Below, piece after piece: positions 6,773-14,675 of a DNA stretch of 17,905 nt. The position numbers were made by a program, and so were the translations under genes. How positions within the stretch are numbered: position 1 is the first letter of the stretch; every line of letters begins with the position of its first letter. The notes under the pieces were generated by a model that did not search any database, was not told the DNA's origin, and saw only the letters and a program-made list of their open reading frames with translations. The stretch lies in assembly GCA_045648445.1 (NCBI GenBank), contig JAZRNY010000027.1:1-17905 (forward strand), given 5' to 3'. The DNA is from SIG607 sp045648445. Lineage in GTDB: Bacteria > Bacillota > Clostridia > Oscillospirales > Acutalibacteraceae.

Positions 6773-6979
6773 ATGGCCGAAACTTGTGTTTGTCCATATG
6801 GGTGTGGCGTTGAGTTGGTGTATGAAGGAGATCGCCAGTGGGTATGTCCTGACTGCGGAGCTGTTATGGATCTTGAAGGAGTAGATGCTCCGGATGATGA
6901 ACAACTACCCGAAGGATGTGCAGCGTGTGGTGGACCATACCCCAGTTGCAAGAGCAGTTGTAACCTTTTTGATGATTAA
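6773..6979 (+). CDS. Small double zinc-ribbon protein
   Basis: This 68-residue protein has a strong ribosome binding site (GGAGG, seven bases before ATG). Residues 5-29 give a zinc ribbon: C5, C7 and C11 near the N-terminus, then CPDCG (about 25-29). A second Cys group follows an acidic linker (DLEGVDAPDDEQ): CAACGGPYPSCKSSCNLFDD at the C-terminus. I do not recognise a named family; small CPxCG-type proteins are widespread and mostly of unknown role. It lies 42 bases after the Ltp-domain gene with no terminator between, so they are probably co-transcribed, and a strong terminator follows. The gene is more GC-rich than the Ltp gene. Confidence 0.7.
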   Translation: MAETCVCPYGCGVELVYEGDRQWVCPDCGAVMDLEGVDAPDDEQLPEGCAACGGPYPSCKSSCNLFDD

Positions 6980-7041
6980 TACCAACTAATTGCTATTTTA
7001 CAACTACTGACGATAATGCGGTTCAAGCTTCGAAGATATAG

Positions 7042-7080
7042 AAAACACCACGGATATAACTCCGTGGTGTTTTAGTTTTT
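7042..7080. terminator. Terminator after the zinc-ribbon gene
   Basis: A perfect 13-base-pair stem, AAAACACCACGGA (7042-7054) and TCCGTGGTGTTTT (7061-7073), with a six-base loop, is followed by AGTTTTTT. On the minus strand TTTTC follows the arm, so it may also help end the asparagine-synthetase transcript. Confidence 0.85.
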
Positions 7081-7103
7081 TGTGATGGGATGTGCAAATC
7101 TCC

Positions 7104-7142
7104 CTGTTCTATAGAGTACGACTCTTAAGCCGTGTTTTTTTA
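7104..7142. repeat. Right copy of the 39-base inverted repeat
   Basis: This is the inverted counterpart of 5514-5552. Read on the minus strand it begins with the TAA stop codon of the asparagine-synthetase-like gene, then AAAAACACGGC and GAGTCGTACTCTA. The copies differ at five of 39 positions. No clear target-site duplication is seen just outside the two copies. Confidence 0.8.
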
Positions 7143-8675
7143 GCGTTTAATAAAGTATTCTTCGTACCAGACGAGGAAGGTGTAGATTGTCCAGACCTTT
7201 CTCCAGTTGTCACTGTTGCCACCGATATATTCGTCGAAGATTGCGTTGATTTCTTTTACGTTAAAGAATTTTTCAGCAATTTCGCTGTTGAATTTTGCTT
7301 TGACGTCTGAGTTGTATCTTTCGTCTGCCATCCACATTCTGATAGGTACCACAAATCCGAGTTTCTTTCTGAAGGCTATTTCGTCGGGGAGAACCTTGGA
7401 AGCGGCGGTGCGAAGCGCCACCTTGTTTTGTTCTTCGTTGACCTTAAGTTCAGCAGGGATACGGGATGCAATATCAAAAATTCTCAGGTCGGTAAGGGGC
7501 ATTCTCACTTCAAGACCGGCGGCGCGACTCATTTTATCTACGTTAAGATAAATATCACCTTCAAGCCATACCTGAATATCTACGTCGGTCATTTTTGAAA
7601 GCGGGTCGAGATGCTCGTTTTCAGTGTAAATATCCTTGACTAAATCAATAGGCAGAAAATCTTCATAATATTTTTTAAGGATAACCTTTTTTTCGTCCTC
7701 CTTCATAATGTTGGTGTTGCCAACGTAGAAGGTTTTAAGATTATCGCCGTAACGCTCGGCGTTTCTATACATATTGTAGCCGCCGAAAAATTCGTCTGCG
7801 CCTTCACCTGAATAACAGATTTTGGTTCCTTTTGCGGTGCCTATGCAACCAAGCGCAAAAGCAACTGCAGAAGCGTCGCCTAAGGGTTGCTCCATATTAT
7901 ACATAACGTAGGGAACAATGCTGAAATAGGCTTCGGGTGTAATTAGACAGCGGTTGAAGTTGCGTTTTAAAATATCGGCAGTTTCTTTAGCAAGACCTGA
8001 TTCGTCAAGACGGCTGTCGTCATATCCGCAGGAATTAGCAAATTTTGCGTCGGACATAGCAAGTACGTAGGAGGAATCAACACCGCCCGATAAAAAGCTT
8101 TCAACGTATTCGTCCTCGTCCTTTACTTCAGTCATAATAGTTTTTAAGGTGGAGTGAATTTCGTCAGCCCACTCTTCGAGAGATTTGCTGTAATCGGGTT
8201 TAAACTCGGGACGCCAATAACGTGTAATATTGATTTCACCATTTTTATAGGTCATAATTCTGCCGGGAAGAAGTTTTTTAACACCCTCAAAAAAGGTTTC
8301 GTCACCGGTAGTATATGTCATGGTAAGATAAATTTGCAAAAGTTTGTCGTTTAATACCTTTTTAAATCCGTCTTGCACCATAATTTCACGTATGGTTGTG
8401 CCGAAAAGAATACCATTTTCGGTAAGATAATAGTAAAAAGGCTTTGCGCCAAAGGGGTCACGCATAAAAATGAAACTGTCGTCTTCATCATTATATAAAG
8501 CGAAAGAAAACATTCCGTAAATCTTTGTTCCCATTTCACTGCCCCATTTTTTATAGGCTTTGATTATTATTTCTTCTTCTCTTTTTTCTCTGGACAGACC
8601 TTTTTCTATCGAAAGTTCATCACAGAGCGCTTTATGATTTCTTATGTGTCCGCTGTAACTTTTTAAATGTAACAT
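7140..8675 (-). CDS. Asparagine synthetase B-like enzyme lacking the Cys2 glutaminase start
   Basis: This 511-residue protein has the AsnB synthetase half complete: the ATP-pyrophosphatase loop SGGVDSS (196-202), GEGADEFFGGYNMYRN further on, and LEVRMPLTDLRIFDI. The glutaminase half is incomplete. The protein begins at MLHLKSYSGHIRNHK, which corresponds to the NGEIYN region of normal AsnB. About 70 residues including the N-terminal Cys nucleophile (MCG) are therefore absent, while RDPFGAKPFYYY (72-83) remains. This is not a sequence break: ATG at 8675 has AAAGGAAG upstream and a clear promoter. I recall similar short forms in other Clostridia, so it is probably a stable variant. It may use free ammonia, or adenylate a different carboxylate. 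Confidence 0.85.
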   Translation of the reverse strand: MLHLKSYSGHIRNHKALCDELSIEKGLSREKREEEIIIKAYKKWGSEMGTKIYGMFSFALYNDEDDSFIFMRDPFGAKPFYYYLTENGILFGTTIREIMVQDGFKKVLNDKLLQIYLTMTYTTGDETFFEGVKKLLPGRIMTYKNGEINITRYWRPEFKPDYSKSLEEWADEIHSTLKTIMTEVKDEDEYVESFLSGGVDSSYVLAMSDAKFANSCGYDDSRLDESGLAKETADILKRNFNRCLITPEAYFSIVPYVMYNMEQPLGDASAVAFALGCIGTAKGTKICYSGEGADEFFGGYNMYRNAERYGDNLKTFYVGNTNIMKEDEKKVILKKYYEDFLPIDLVKDIYTENEHLDPLSKMTDVDIQVWLEGDIYLNVDKMSRAAGLEVRMPLTDLRIFDIASRIPAELKVNEEQNKVALRTAASKVLPDEIAFRKKLGFVVPIRMWMADERYNSDVKAKFNSEIAEKFFNVKEINAIFDEYIGGNSDNWRKVWTIYTFLVWYEEYFIKR

Positions 8676-8705
8676 AACCGACTTCCTTTAATTTTTTATA
8701 ATGAC

Positions 8706-8734
8706 ATTTTATCACATATTTCGCTACCTTTCAA
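8706..8734 (-). promoter_or_regulatory. Promoter of the asparagine-synthetase-like gene
   Basis: On the minus strand, TTGAAA (8734-8729), a 17-base spacer and TAAAAT (8711-8706) lie 30 bases upstream of the ATG at 8675. A perfect 6+6 palindrome TAAGTT-ATAA-AACTTA (8739-8754) sits just upstream of the -35 box and could be an operator. Confidence 0.65.
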
Positions 8735-8800
8735 CAATTAAGTTATAAAACTTATCATAATATATTTTTAACAAATTTAAGCAAAGATACGCTTAAATTA

Positions 8801-8829
8801 TTGAAAGGAGGAAAAAATAGGTGTATAAT
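8801..8829 (+). promoter_or_regulatory. Promoter of the amidohydrolase gene
   Basis: TTGAAA (8801-8806), a 17-base spacer and TATAAT (8824-8829). The -10 box covers the first codons of the longest possible reading frame, whose GTG is at 8821, so translation must begin downstream at 8848. Confidence 0.7.
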
Positions 8830-8847
8830 GCTAAAAAGGTGATAAAT

Positions 8848-9636
8848 ATGCTTATAGATTTTCATACACACTGTTTTCCCGATAAAATATCGCAAAAAGC
8901 AGTGGGAAAACTTTCCTTCGCTTCGGGAGGACTTAACCCTTATACCGACGGCACCGTTTCGGGACTTCGCTTACTTATGGAAAAAAGCGGTGTTGATAAA
9001 AGCGTCGTACTAAATATTGCTACAAATGCCCGCCAGCAAAGGGCGGTTAATGATTTTGCCGCATATATAAACAGCGATGACGTTATTGCTTTCGGTTCGG
9101 TATTTCCCTATAGCGAGGATGCTTTAGAAGAACTTGAAAGAATTAAAGAACTTGGTCTTAAGGGGATAAAACTTCATCCCGATTATCAGGGCTTTAACGT
9201 TGACGATATTAAACTTAAGCCGCTTTATAAAAAGATTAGCGAACTCGGTCTTATTACCGTTTTTCACGCAGGTAACGATTACGGCTATGCGCCTCCCTAT
9301 GGCGCTACTCCCGAAAAAATGGAAAGGGCGCTTGATTGGTTTACTTCTCCCGTTGTTGCGGCGCATTGGGGCGGCGTAGGTTGCGGAGAAGGGGTGTTAA
9401 AGCATCTTGCGGGCAAAAACATTTATTTTGATACTTCTTATGCTTACGGCACTCAGCCCAAGTTTTATTTTGCAAAGATTTTGGAAATGCACGGCGCAGA
9501 TAGACTTCTTTTCGGCACCGATACCCCGTGGCATACTGCCGATATGGAATTAAGGCTTTTAAAATCCCTTGATATAGGGGAAAAGGATTTTGAAAAAATC
9601 ACCCATAGGAATGCGGAAAAACTTTTGAATATATAA
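8848..9636 (+). CDS. Amidohydrolase family protein (Amidohydro_2, TIM barrel)
   Basis: This 262-residue metal-dependent hydrolase resembles the 2-amino-3-carboxymuconate-semialdehyde decarboxylase/amidohydrolase 2 group. The metal-site residues are visible: H6 and H8 in DFHTHCF at strand 1, KLHPDYQGF (108-116), H140 in VFHAG, H173 in AAHWGG, and D225 in LLFGTDTPW. I chose the ATG at 8848, preceded by AAAGGTGAT, because the longer frame starting with GTG at 8821 overlaps the -10 box. A GGAGG at 8808-8812 therefore lies in the promoter spacer and cannot be the ribosome binding site of that transcript. The substrate is unknown. The gene is divergent from the asparagine-synthetase-like gene. No strong terminator follows it. 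Confidence 0.82.
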   Translation: MLIDFHTHCFPDKISQKAVGKLSFASGGLNPYTDGTVSGLRLLMEKSGVDKSVVLNIATNARQQRAVNDFAAYINSDDVIAFGSVFPYSEDALEELERIKELGLKGIKLHPDYQGFNVDDIKLKPLYKKISELGLITVFHAGNDYGYAPPYGATPEKMERALDWFTSPVVAAHWGGVGCGEGVLKHLAGKNIYFDTSYAYGTQPKFYFAKILEMHGADRLLFGTDTPWHTADMELRLLKSLDIGEKDFEKITHRNAEKLLNI

Positions 9637-9660
9637 ATTGTTAATTTTAAAACAAAGTTC

Positions 9661-9689
9661 TTGAAGAAAACTTAAAGATGTAGTATAAT
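9661..9689 (+). promoter_or_regulatory. Promoter of the iron alcohol dehydrogenase gene
   Basis: TTGAAG (9661-9666), a 17-base spacer and TATAAT (9684-9689) lie 31 bases before the ATG at 9721, which has GAAAGGAAG as ribosome binding site. Confidence 0.75.
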
Positions 9690-9720
9690 GTAAAAAAATA
9701 ACCGAAAGGAAGTTATTAAA

Positions 9721-10866
9721 ATGAATAGATTTGTACTAAACGAAACATCCTATCATGGCGCAGGCGCAGTAGCAGCTGTTGCTGATGAAATTATTGCAAG
9801 AGGCTTTAAAAAAGCTTTTGTTGCATCCGACCCCGACCTTATTAAGTTCGGCGTTACCAAAAAGGTTACCGACGTTCTTGATAATGCCAAAATCGATTAC
9901 GCGCTTTTCTCTGATATCAAACCCAATCCTACTATTGAAAATGTTCAGGCAGGCGTAGAGGCTTATAAGGCAAGCGGTGCTGACTGTATCGTAGCTATCG
10001 GCGGCGGTTCTTCTATGGATACCGCTAAGGCTATCGGTATTATTATCAATAATCCGGAATTTGAAGACGTTCGTTCTCTTGAAGGCGTTGCTCCTACAAA
10101 GAATAAGTGCGTTCCCATTATCGCTGTTCCCACTACCGCAGGTACCGCTGCTGAGGTTACCATTAACTACGTAATTACCGACGTACAGAACAACAGAAAG
10201 ATGGTTTGCGTTGACGTTCACGATATTCCCGTTGTTGCAGTTGTTGACCCCGATATGATGGCTACTATGCCTAAGGGTCTTACCGCCGCTACCGGTATGG
10301 ATGCTCTTACCCACGCTATCGAAGGCTACATCACCAAGGGCGCTTGGGAACTTTCCGATATGTTCCATATTAAAGCTATCGAAATTATCGCTCGTTCTCT
10401 CCGCGCAGCAGTAAACGGCGAGGCTGACGGCAGAGACGGTATGGCTCTCGGTCAGTATGTTGCAGGTATGGGCTTTTCTAACGTAGGTCTTGGTATCGTT
10501 CACTCTATGGCTCATCCTCTCGGTGCTTTATATGATACTCCTCACGGCGTTGCCAATGCTATTATTCTTCCTACCGTTATGGAATATAATGCGCAGGCAA
10601 CAGGTGATAAGTACAAATATATTGCCGCTGCTATGGGCGTAAAGGGAACAGAAAATATGTCTGTTGCTGAATATAGAAAGGCTGCTATTGATGCCGTTAA
10701 ACAACTTTCTATCGACGTTGGCATTCCTGCCGACCTTAAAGAAATCGTAAAGAAGGAAGACGTTGCATTCCTTGCTCAGTCCGCATTCGACGATGCTTGT
10801 CGTCCCGGTAACCCGAGAGATACAAGCGTTGAAGACATCACCGCTCTTTACAATAGTCTTCTTTAA
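9721..10866 (+). CDS. fucO: Lactaldehyde reductase / 1,2-propanediol oxidoreductase, iron-dependent
   Basis: This 381-residue group III iron-dependent alcohol dehydrogenase is closely similar along its whole length to E. coli FucO, which reduces L-lactaldehyde to L-1,2-propanediol with NADH in fucose and rhamnose fermentation. The NAD-binding part shows AIGGGSSMDTAKAIG (92-106) and VPTTAGTAAEVTINYVITD (136-154). The metal ligands match FucO with an offset of two: D194, H198, H261 and H275, in GMDALTHAIEGY and VHSMAHPLGALYDTPHG. Codons are strongly biased toward a preferred set (GCT, GTT, GGT, CTT), which suggests high expression. The gene is a single transcription unit with its own promoter and terminator. 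No fucose or rhamnose isomerase, kinase or aldolase is nearby, so other aldehydes remain possible substrates. Confidence 0.9.
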   Translation: MNRFVLNETSYHGAGAVAAVADEIIARGFKKAFVASDPDLIKFGVTKKVTDVLDNAKIDYALFSDIKPNPTIENVQAGVEAYKASGADCIVAIGGGSSMDTAKAIGIIINNPEFEDVRSLEGVAPTKNKCVPIIAVPTTAGTAAEVTINYVITDVQNNRKMVCVDVHDIPVVAVVDPDMMATMPKGLTAATGMDALTHAIEGYITKGAWELSDMFHIKAIEIIARSLRAAVNGEADGRDGMALGQYVAGMGFSNVGLGIVHSMAHPLGALYDTPHGVANAIILPTVMEYNAQATGDKYKYIAAAMGVKGTENMSVAEYRKAAIDAVKQLSIDVGIPADLKEIVKKEDVAFLAQSAFDDACRPGNPRDTSVEDITALYNSLL

Positions 10867-10872
10867 TGATGG

Positions 10873-10901
10873 AGCACCTCACAGTTGTGAGGTGCTTTTT
10901 T
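10873..10901 (+). terminator. Terminator of the alcohol dehydrogenase gene
   Basis: A perfect ten-base-pair stem AGCACCTCAC (10873-10882), loop AGTT, GTGAGGTGCT (10887-10896), then five further T. It begins six bases after the stop codon. Confidence 0.9.
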
Positions 10902-10908
10902 ACTTATG

Positions 10909-10954
10909 TGATAAAGAAAAATCTTAATTTTTCCACGATTGAAAATCTTTATCA
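10909..10954. promoter_or_regulatory. Inverted repeat upstream of the beta-galactosidase promoter, possible operator
   Basis: TGATAAAGA (10909-10917) and TCTTTATCA (10946-10954) are perfect nine-base inverted arms separated by 28 bases, in the short gap between the alcohol dehydrogenase terminator and the beta-galactosidase promoter. This could bind a sugar-responsive regulator. It is also AT-rich, so chance is possible. Confidence 0.3.
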
Positions 10955-10981
10955 AAAAAATTAAATGTGGCTTTCTTATAG

Positions 10982-11010
10982 TTGCTTTTTAGCCTTTTAT
11001 AGTATATAAT
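10982..11010 (+). promoter_or_regulatory. Promoter of the beta-galactosidase gene
   Basis: TTGCTT (10982-10987), a 17-base spacer and TATAAT (11005-11010), followed by the ribosome binding site GAGGTGA ahead of the ATG at 11045. Confidence 0.65.
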
Positions 11011-11044
11011 TCCTTTAGAATTACCTAGGTGTGAGGTGACTTAA

Positions 11045-14020
11045 ATGAGACTTTATGAAAAATTTGAAAAAACAAGCGAAAACCGTCTTCCCCAGCGCGC
11101 GTTTTATATTCCCGAGGGTGAAGCAGTTTACACTCTTTTAAACGGAGAATGGCGTTTTAATTATTATGCTAACAGCGATGCTGTGGACGTTAATGCTAAA
11201 ATAAATAAATGGGACAAGGTAAAGGTGCCTTCAACCTGGCAGAATACAGGTTATGAAAATCCTAACTACTGTAATATTAACTATCCTTTTCCTATTGACC
11301 CACCATACGTTCCAAACGTTAATCCTTGCGGTATTTACGAAAAGGACTTTAATGTTATAGATGCAAATAAAAAAATCTATTTTGTTATGGAAGGTGTTGC
11401 TACCTGCGCAAGTGTGTTTGTAAACGGCAACTACGTAGGCTTTACACAAGGCAGTCACTTGCAGGCAGAATTTGATATAAGCGAATTTGTAAACACAGGT
11501 AAAAACATTGTTAGAGTTGTTGTGTATAAATGGTGTGTTGGCGCTTATCTTGAAGATCAGGACTTCTTCAGATGCAACGGCATTTTCAGAGACGTTTATA
11601 TTTTAGAACGCCCCGTTGGTCATATTGTTGATTTTTCTCTTGAAAGTGAAAATAACGATACCGTTATTATTAAAACCGATGCAGGCGTTGACGTTACCCT
11701 TTACGATAAGGGCGAGGTTATAGGCGCTACTGTTACCGATGAAAACGGAAATGCTCAAATAAAAATTGATAATCCTATTTTATGGAATGCAGAAAAGCCC
11801 TATCTTTATGAGGTTGAACTTAAAAAGGCAGGGGAGGTCATTCTTGAAAATATAGGTCTTCGTACCTTCGCTATAAATGAAAATAACGAATTTTTGGTAA
11901 ACGGTGTTTCGGTAAAACTTAAGGGTGTAAACCACCACGATTCACACCCTGAAAACGGTTGGGTTATGAGTGATGAGGATATTATAAAAGACCTTACTCT
12001 TATGAAGGAACTGAACATTAACTGTATTAGAACTTCACACTATCCGCCTACTCCAAGATTTTTAAACTTCTGCGATAAAATGGGCTTCTACGTTGTGCTT
12101 GAAACCGACATCGAAACCCACGGCTTTGTAAGACGTTATTCCAACGTTCCTTACGGATATGACGTTGAAACGGGCGAATGGCCTTGCTCAATGGAGGTTT
12201 GGAAGGACGAACACGTTGAGCGTATGGCAAGAGCATATCATAGAGATAAAAACCATACCTCTATCTTTATGTGGTCAACAGGTAACGAAAGCGGTCACGG
12301 CCCCAACCATATTGCAATGCTTGAGTGGCTAAAAACCGTTGAAACCAAACGTCTTTACCACGCAGAAGATGCTTCCCGCGCATTCCACCGTTGGGATTCG
12401 GCTTACAATAAGGCAAAAGAAAATCTCGAACTTGCCGAAAAGAGAAACGAAAACGTAGAGGAAGCAAAAGAAAAGTTTGAAAAGGCTATAAAGGACAGAG
12501 AAAAGGCTGTTACCGATATGAGAAGATCGCACTTCCATTCGGGAATGTATATCAATCTTCGCGAACTTGACAGATGGACTGCTACAAATCTTGTTGACCA
12601 GCCTATTTTCCTTTGTGAATATGCACACGCTATGGGTAACGGCCCCGGTGACGTTTTTGATTACGTTGAAAAATTCTACAGCCATCCCTCTCTTGTGGGT
12701 GGATGTATCTGGGAATGGTGCGACCATACCGTTATAGTTGACGGCGTACAAAAATACGGCGGTGACTTCAAGGGCGAAATTACCCACGACGGTAACTTCT
12801 GTTGCGACGGTTTAGTATTTGCTGACAGAAGTTTTAAAGCAGGTTCTCTTGAGGCTAAAACTGCTTACGCGCCTTTCCGTTTTGAATATAAAGACGGCAA
12901 AATCACCGTTGAAAACCGCTTCGACTTTACTAATCTTAAGGAATGTAAACTTACCTACGTTTTGGCTTGTGACGGAGAAGTGCTTGAGGAAAATACCGTA
13001 GTGTTAGACGTTGCTCCTCACCAAAAGGGCGTAATCGACACCGCCGCTTGCTTCCCCGAAAGTTGTAAATATGCCTGCACCGTAACCGCTACTCTTTATC
13101 AAGGTGATAAAGAACTTGGTACTTTACAGCAGGAAATCGAAAGTAAAAAGGAAAGTATCCTTGAAGAAGTTGTAGGTTCTGCAAAGATTTACGAGGAAGG
13201 CATCTTTATCTATGCCGAGGGTAAAAACTTTAAATACGGCTTTAATAAACAAAGCGGCAATATTGAAAGTATGATAATTAGCGGCAAGGAACAGTTATAC
13301 GCTCCTACCAATCTTTCTCTCTATCGTCCTTGGACCGATAACGAGCGCAACGTTAAACACCGCCTTATTAAGATAGATATATGGTCGGGTGAAAATCTTG
13401 ACTATACCTGGTACAACGTAAGAGAAAGCAAAATAGAAGGCAACAAGATTACCTTTAACGTGGCTATTGCTCCCGTTTCCCGTGCTCCTCTCTTTAAGTA
13501 TGACATTTCTTATACTATCGGTGAAAACGGCACTATTAAGGTTGACCTTGACGGAAAGATAAGAGAATTCGGAATGTGGCTGCAAAGACTTGGCTTTGAG
13601 TTTGCCTTTAAGAATAAGAATATGGCGTTTGAATACTTTGGTATGGGCCCCGAAGAAAACTACTGCGACCTTTACCATAACTGTTCTCTTGATTTCTACG
13701 TTTCTAAGGCAGAAAACGAATACGTAAATTATATCCGTCCCCAAGAGCACGGAAATCATACAAAGGTAAGAGAACTTACTTTAGAGGACAAAATTACCTT
13801 TAAAGCAGAAAACGTTTTTGAAACTTCCGTTTCTCAGTACAGTATTGATCAGATAATGAAGGCAGAGCATACCGACGAAATCGGTGAAAGCAAGGCTACC
13901 TACGTTAGAGTAGACTATAAGTCTTCGGGTATTGGTAGTAACTCTTGCGGTCCTGCACTAAATCCTTTGTATCAGATGAACGACAGAGACATTCACTTTA
14001 CCTTTACAATCAATATTTAA
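11045..14020 (+). CDS. lacZ: GH2 beta-galactosidase (LacZ type) with a coiled-coil insertion
   Basis: This 991-residue cytoplasmic enzyme hydrolyses terminal beta-galactosides such as lactose. It has the GH2 order: a sugar-binding jelly roll (about 30-190, WQNTGYENPNYCNINYPFP), an immunoglobulin-like domain, a TIM barrel (about 280-600), and a C-terminal Bgal_small_N domain (about 725-991, LSLYRPWTDNERN). The acid/base is E415 in WSTGNESGHG and the nucleophile is E525 in LCEYAHAMGN. Between RLYHAEDASRAFHRW and HSGMYINL, where typical LacZ has only a short link before the SRMY-like strand, residues about 451-495 form a charged heptad-like helix (KAKENLELAEKRNENVEEAK and on). That insertion is unusual. 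No signal peptide is present. The gene is monocistronic, with its own promoter and terminator. Confidence 0.92.
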   Translation: MRLYEKFEKTSENRLPQRAFYIPEGEAVYTLLNGEWRFNYYANSDAVDVNAKINKWDKVKVPSTWQNTGYENPNYCNINYPFPIDPPYVPNVNPCGIYEKDFNVIDANKKIYFVMEGVATCASVFVNGNYVGFTQGSHLQAEFDISEFVNTGKNIVRVVVYKWCVGAYLEDQDFFRCNGIFRDVYILERPVGHIVDFSLESENNDTVIIKTDAGVDVTLYDKGEVIGATVTDENGNAQIKIDNPILWNAEKPYLYEVELKKAGEVILENIGLRTFAINENNEFLVNGVSVKLKGVNHHDSHPENGWVMSDEDIIKDLTLMKELNINCIRTSHYPPTPRFLNFCDKMGFYVVLETDIETHGFVRRYSNVPYGYDVETGEWPCSMEVWKDEHVERMARAYHRDKNHTSIFMWSTGNESGHGPNHIAMLEWLKTVETKRLYHAEDASRAFHRWDSAYNKAKENLELAEKRNENVEEAKEKFEKAIKDREKAVTDMRRSHFHSGMYINLRELDRWTATNLVDQPIFLCEYAHAMGNGPGDVFDYVEKFYSHPSLVGGCIWEWCDHTVIVDGVQKYGGDFKGEITHDGNFCCDGLVFADRSFKAGSLEAKTAYAPFRFEYKDGKITVENRFDFTNLKECKLTYVLACDGEVLEENTVVLDVAPHQKGVIDTAACFPESCKYACTVTATLYQGDKELGTLQQEIESKKESILEEVVGSAKIYEEGIFIYAEGKNFKYGFNKQSGNIESMIISGKEQLYAPTNLSLYRPWTDNERNVKHRLIKIDIWSGENLDYTWYNVRESKIEGNKITFNVAIAPVSRAPLFKYDISYTIGENGTIKVDLDGKIREFGMWLQRLGFEFAFKNKNMAFEYFGMGPEENYCDLYHNCSLDFYVSKAENEYVNYIRPQEHGNHTKVRELTLEDKITFKAENVFETSVSQYSIDQIMKAEHTDEIGESKATYVRVDYKSSGIGSNSCGPALNPLYQMNDRDIHFTFTINI

Positions 14021-14026
14021 TAATAA

Positions 14027-14061
14027 AAACTCTCGATTTTTTATAAATCGGGAGTTTTTTT
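14027..14061 (+). terminator. Terminator of the beta-galactosidase gene
   Basis: The 13-base-pair stem AAACTCTCGATTT (14027-14039) and AAATCGGGAGTTT (14045-14057), with one G-T pair and a five-base loop, runs on into further T residues. Confidence 0.85.
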
Positions 14062-14166
14062 ATGTAAAAAAATAAAAATCGCAAGTGAGCAAATAAGAGA
14101 AAAACGAAGAAAAACAAAGAAAACGAGAGATAATGAATTTTAAATTAAATTTTAGAAAAATAAGTG

Positions 14167-14195
14167 TTGACAAAGTTTCGTTAATGTGGTAACAT
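14167..14195 (+). promoter_or_regulatory. Promoter of the rplM-rpsI operon
   Basis: TTGACA (14167-14172), a 17-base spacer and TAACAT (14190-14195) with an extended -10 TGG. The A/T-rich tract just upstream (about 14125-14162) resembles an UP element, as expected for a ribosomal protein promoter. Only about 28 bases separate the likely transcript start from the ATG, too short for a structured L13 leader. Confidence 0.75.
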
Positions 14196-14229
14196 ACTCA
14201 AGGTAAAAAAATTATTTGGAGGAAGTATT

Positions 14230-14655
14230 ATGTCTACATTTATGGCAAAACCCGCTGAAGTACAGCGCAAATGGTACATTGTAGATGCTGCAGGTAAGCC
14301 CCTTGGCCGTACCGCAGTTAAGGTTGCTGACTTACTTCGTGGTAAGGGCAAACCCGAATTTACACCTAATGTTGACTGTGGTGACTTCGTTATCGTTATC
14401 AACGCTGAAAAGGCAGTTCTTACCGGTAAAAAGTTACAGCAGAAATACTATCGTCGTCATACCGGTTGGATCGGTCATCTTAAAGAGGTTAAATACGACA
14501 CTCTTATGAACACCCGTCCTGAATTGGCAATGGAACTCGCAATCAAGGGAATGGTTCCCGATACCACTATCGGAAGAAAAGCTTTGACCCGCTTGCATGT
14601 ATATCAGGGTGCTGAATACAAGCAGGTTGCTCAGAAGCCTGAACTCGTTGACTAA
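14230..14655 (+). CDS. rplM: Large ribosomal subunit protein uL13
   Basis: This 141-residue ribosomal protein L13 is an early-assembly component of the 50S subunit. The start MSTFMAKPAEVQRKWYIVDA and the segments GKPEFTPNVDCGDFVIVINA and VLTGKKLQQKYYRRHTGW are typical of Firmicutes L13, and the length is normal. The ATG at 14230 has TTGGAGGAAG upstream; a second ATG four codons in is less well placed. It is the first gene of the conserved rplM-rpsI pair, 20 bases ahead of rpsI. Confidence 0.97.
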   Translation: MSTFMAKPAEVQRKWYIVDAAGKPLGRTAVKVADLLRGKGKPEFTPNVDCGDFVIVINAEKAVLTGKKLQQKYYRRHTGWIGHLKEVKYDTLMNTRPELAMELAIKGMVPDTTIGRKALTRLHVYQGAEYKQVAQKPELVD

Positions 14656-14675
14656 TAAGAAGGGAGCAAAAGAAT

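Noticed and set aside
9736..10515. Long minus-strand open frame (259 codons) opposite the alcohol dehydrogenase gene
   Set aside because: It lies entirely inside a strongly conserved FucO coding region, its composition reflects the complement of biased codons, and no family match is apparent.
12329..12787. Minus-strand open frame of 152 codons opposite the beta-galactosidase
   Set aside because: It overlaps the catalytic core of a clearly real gene on the other strand.
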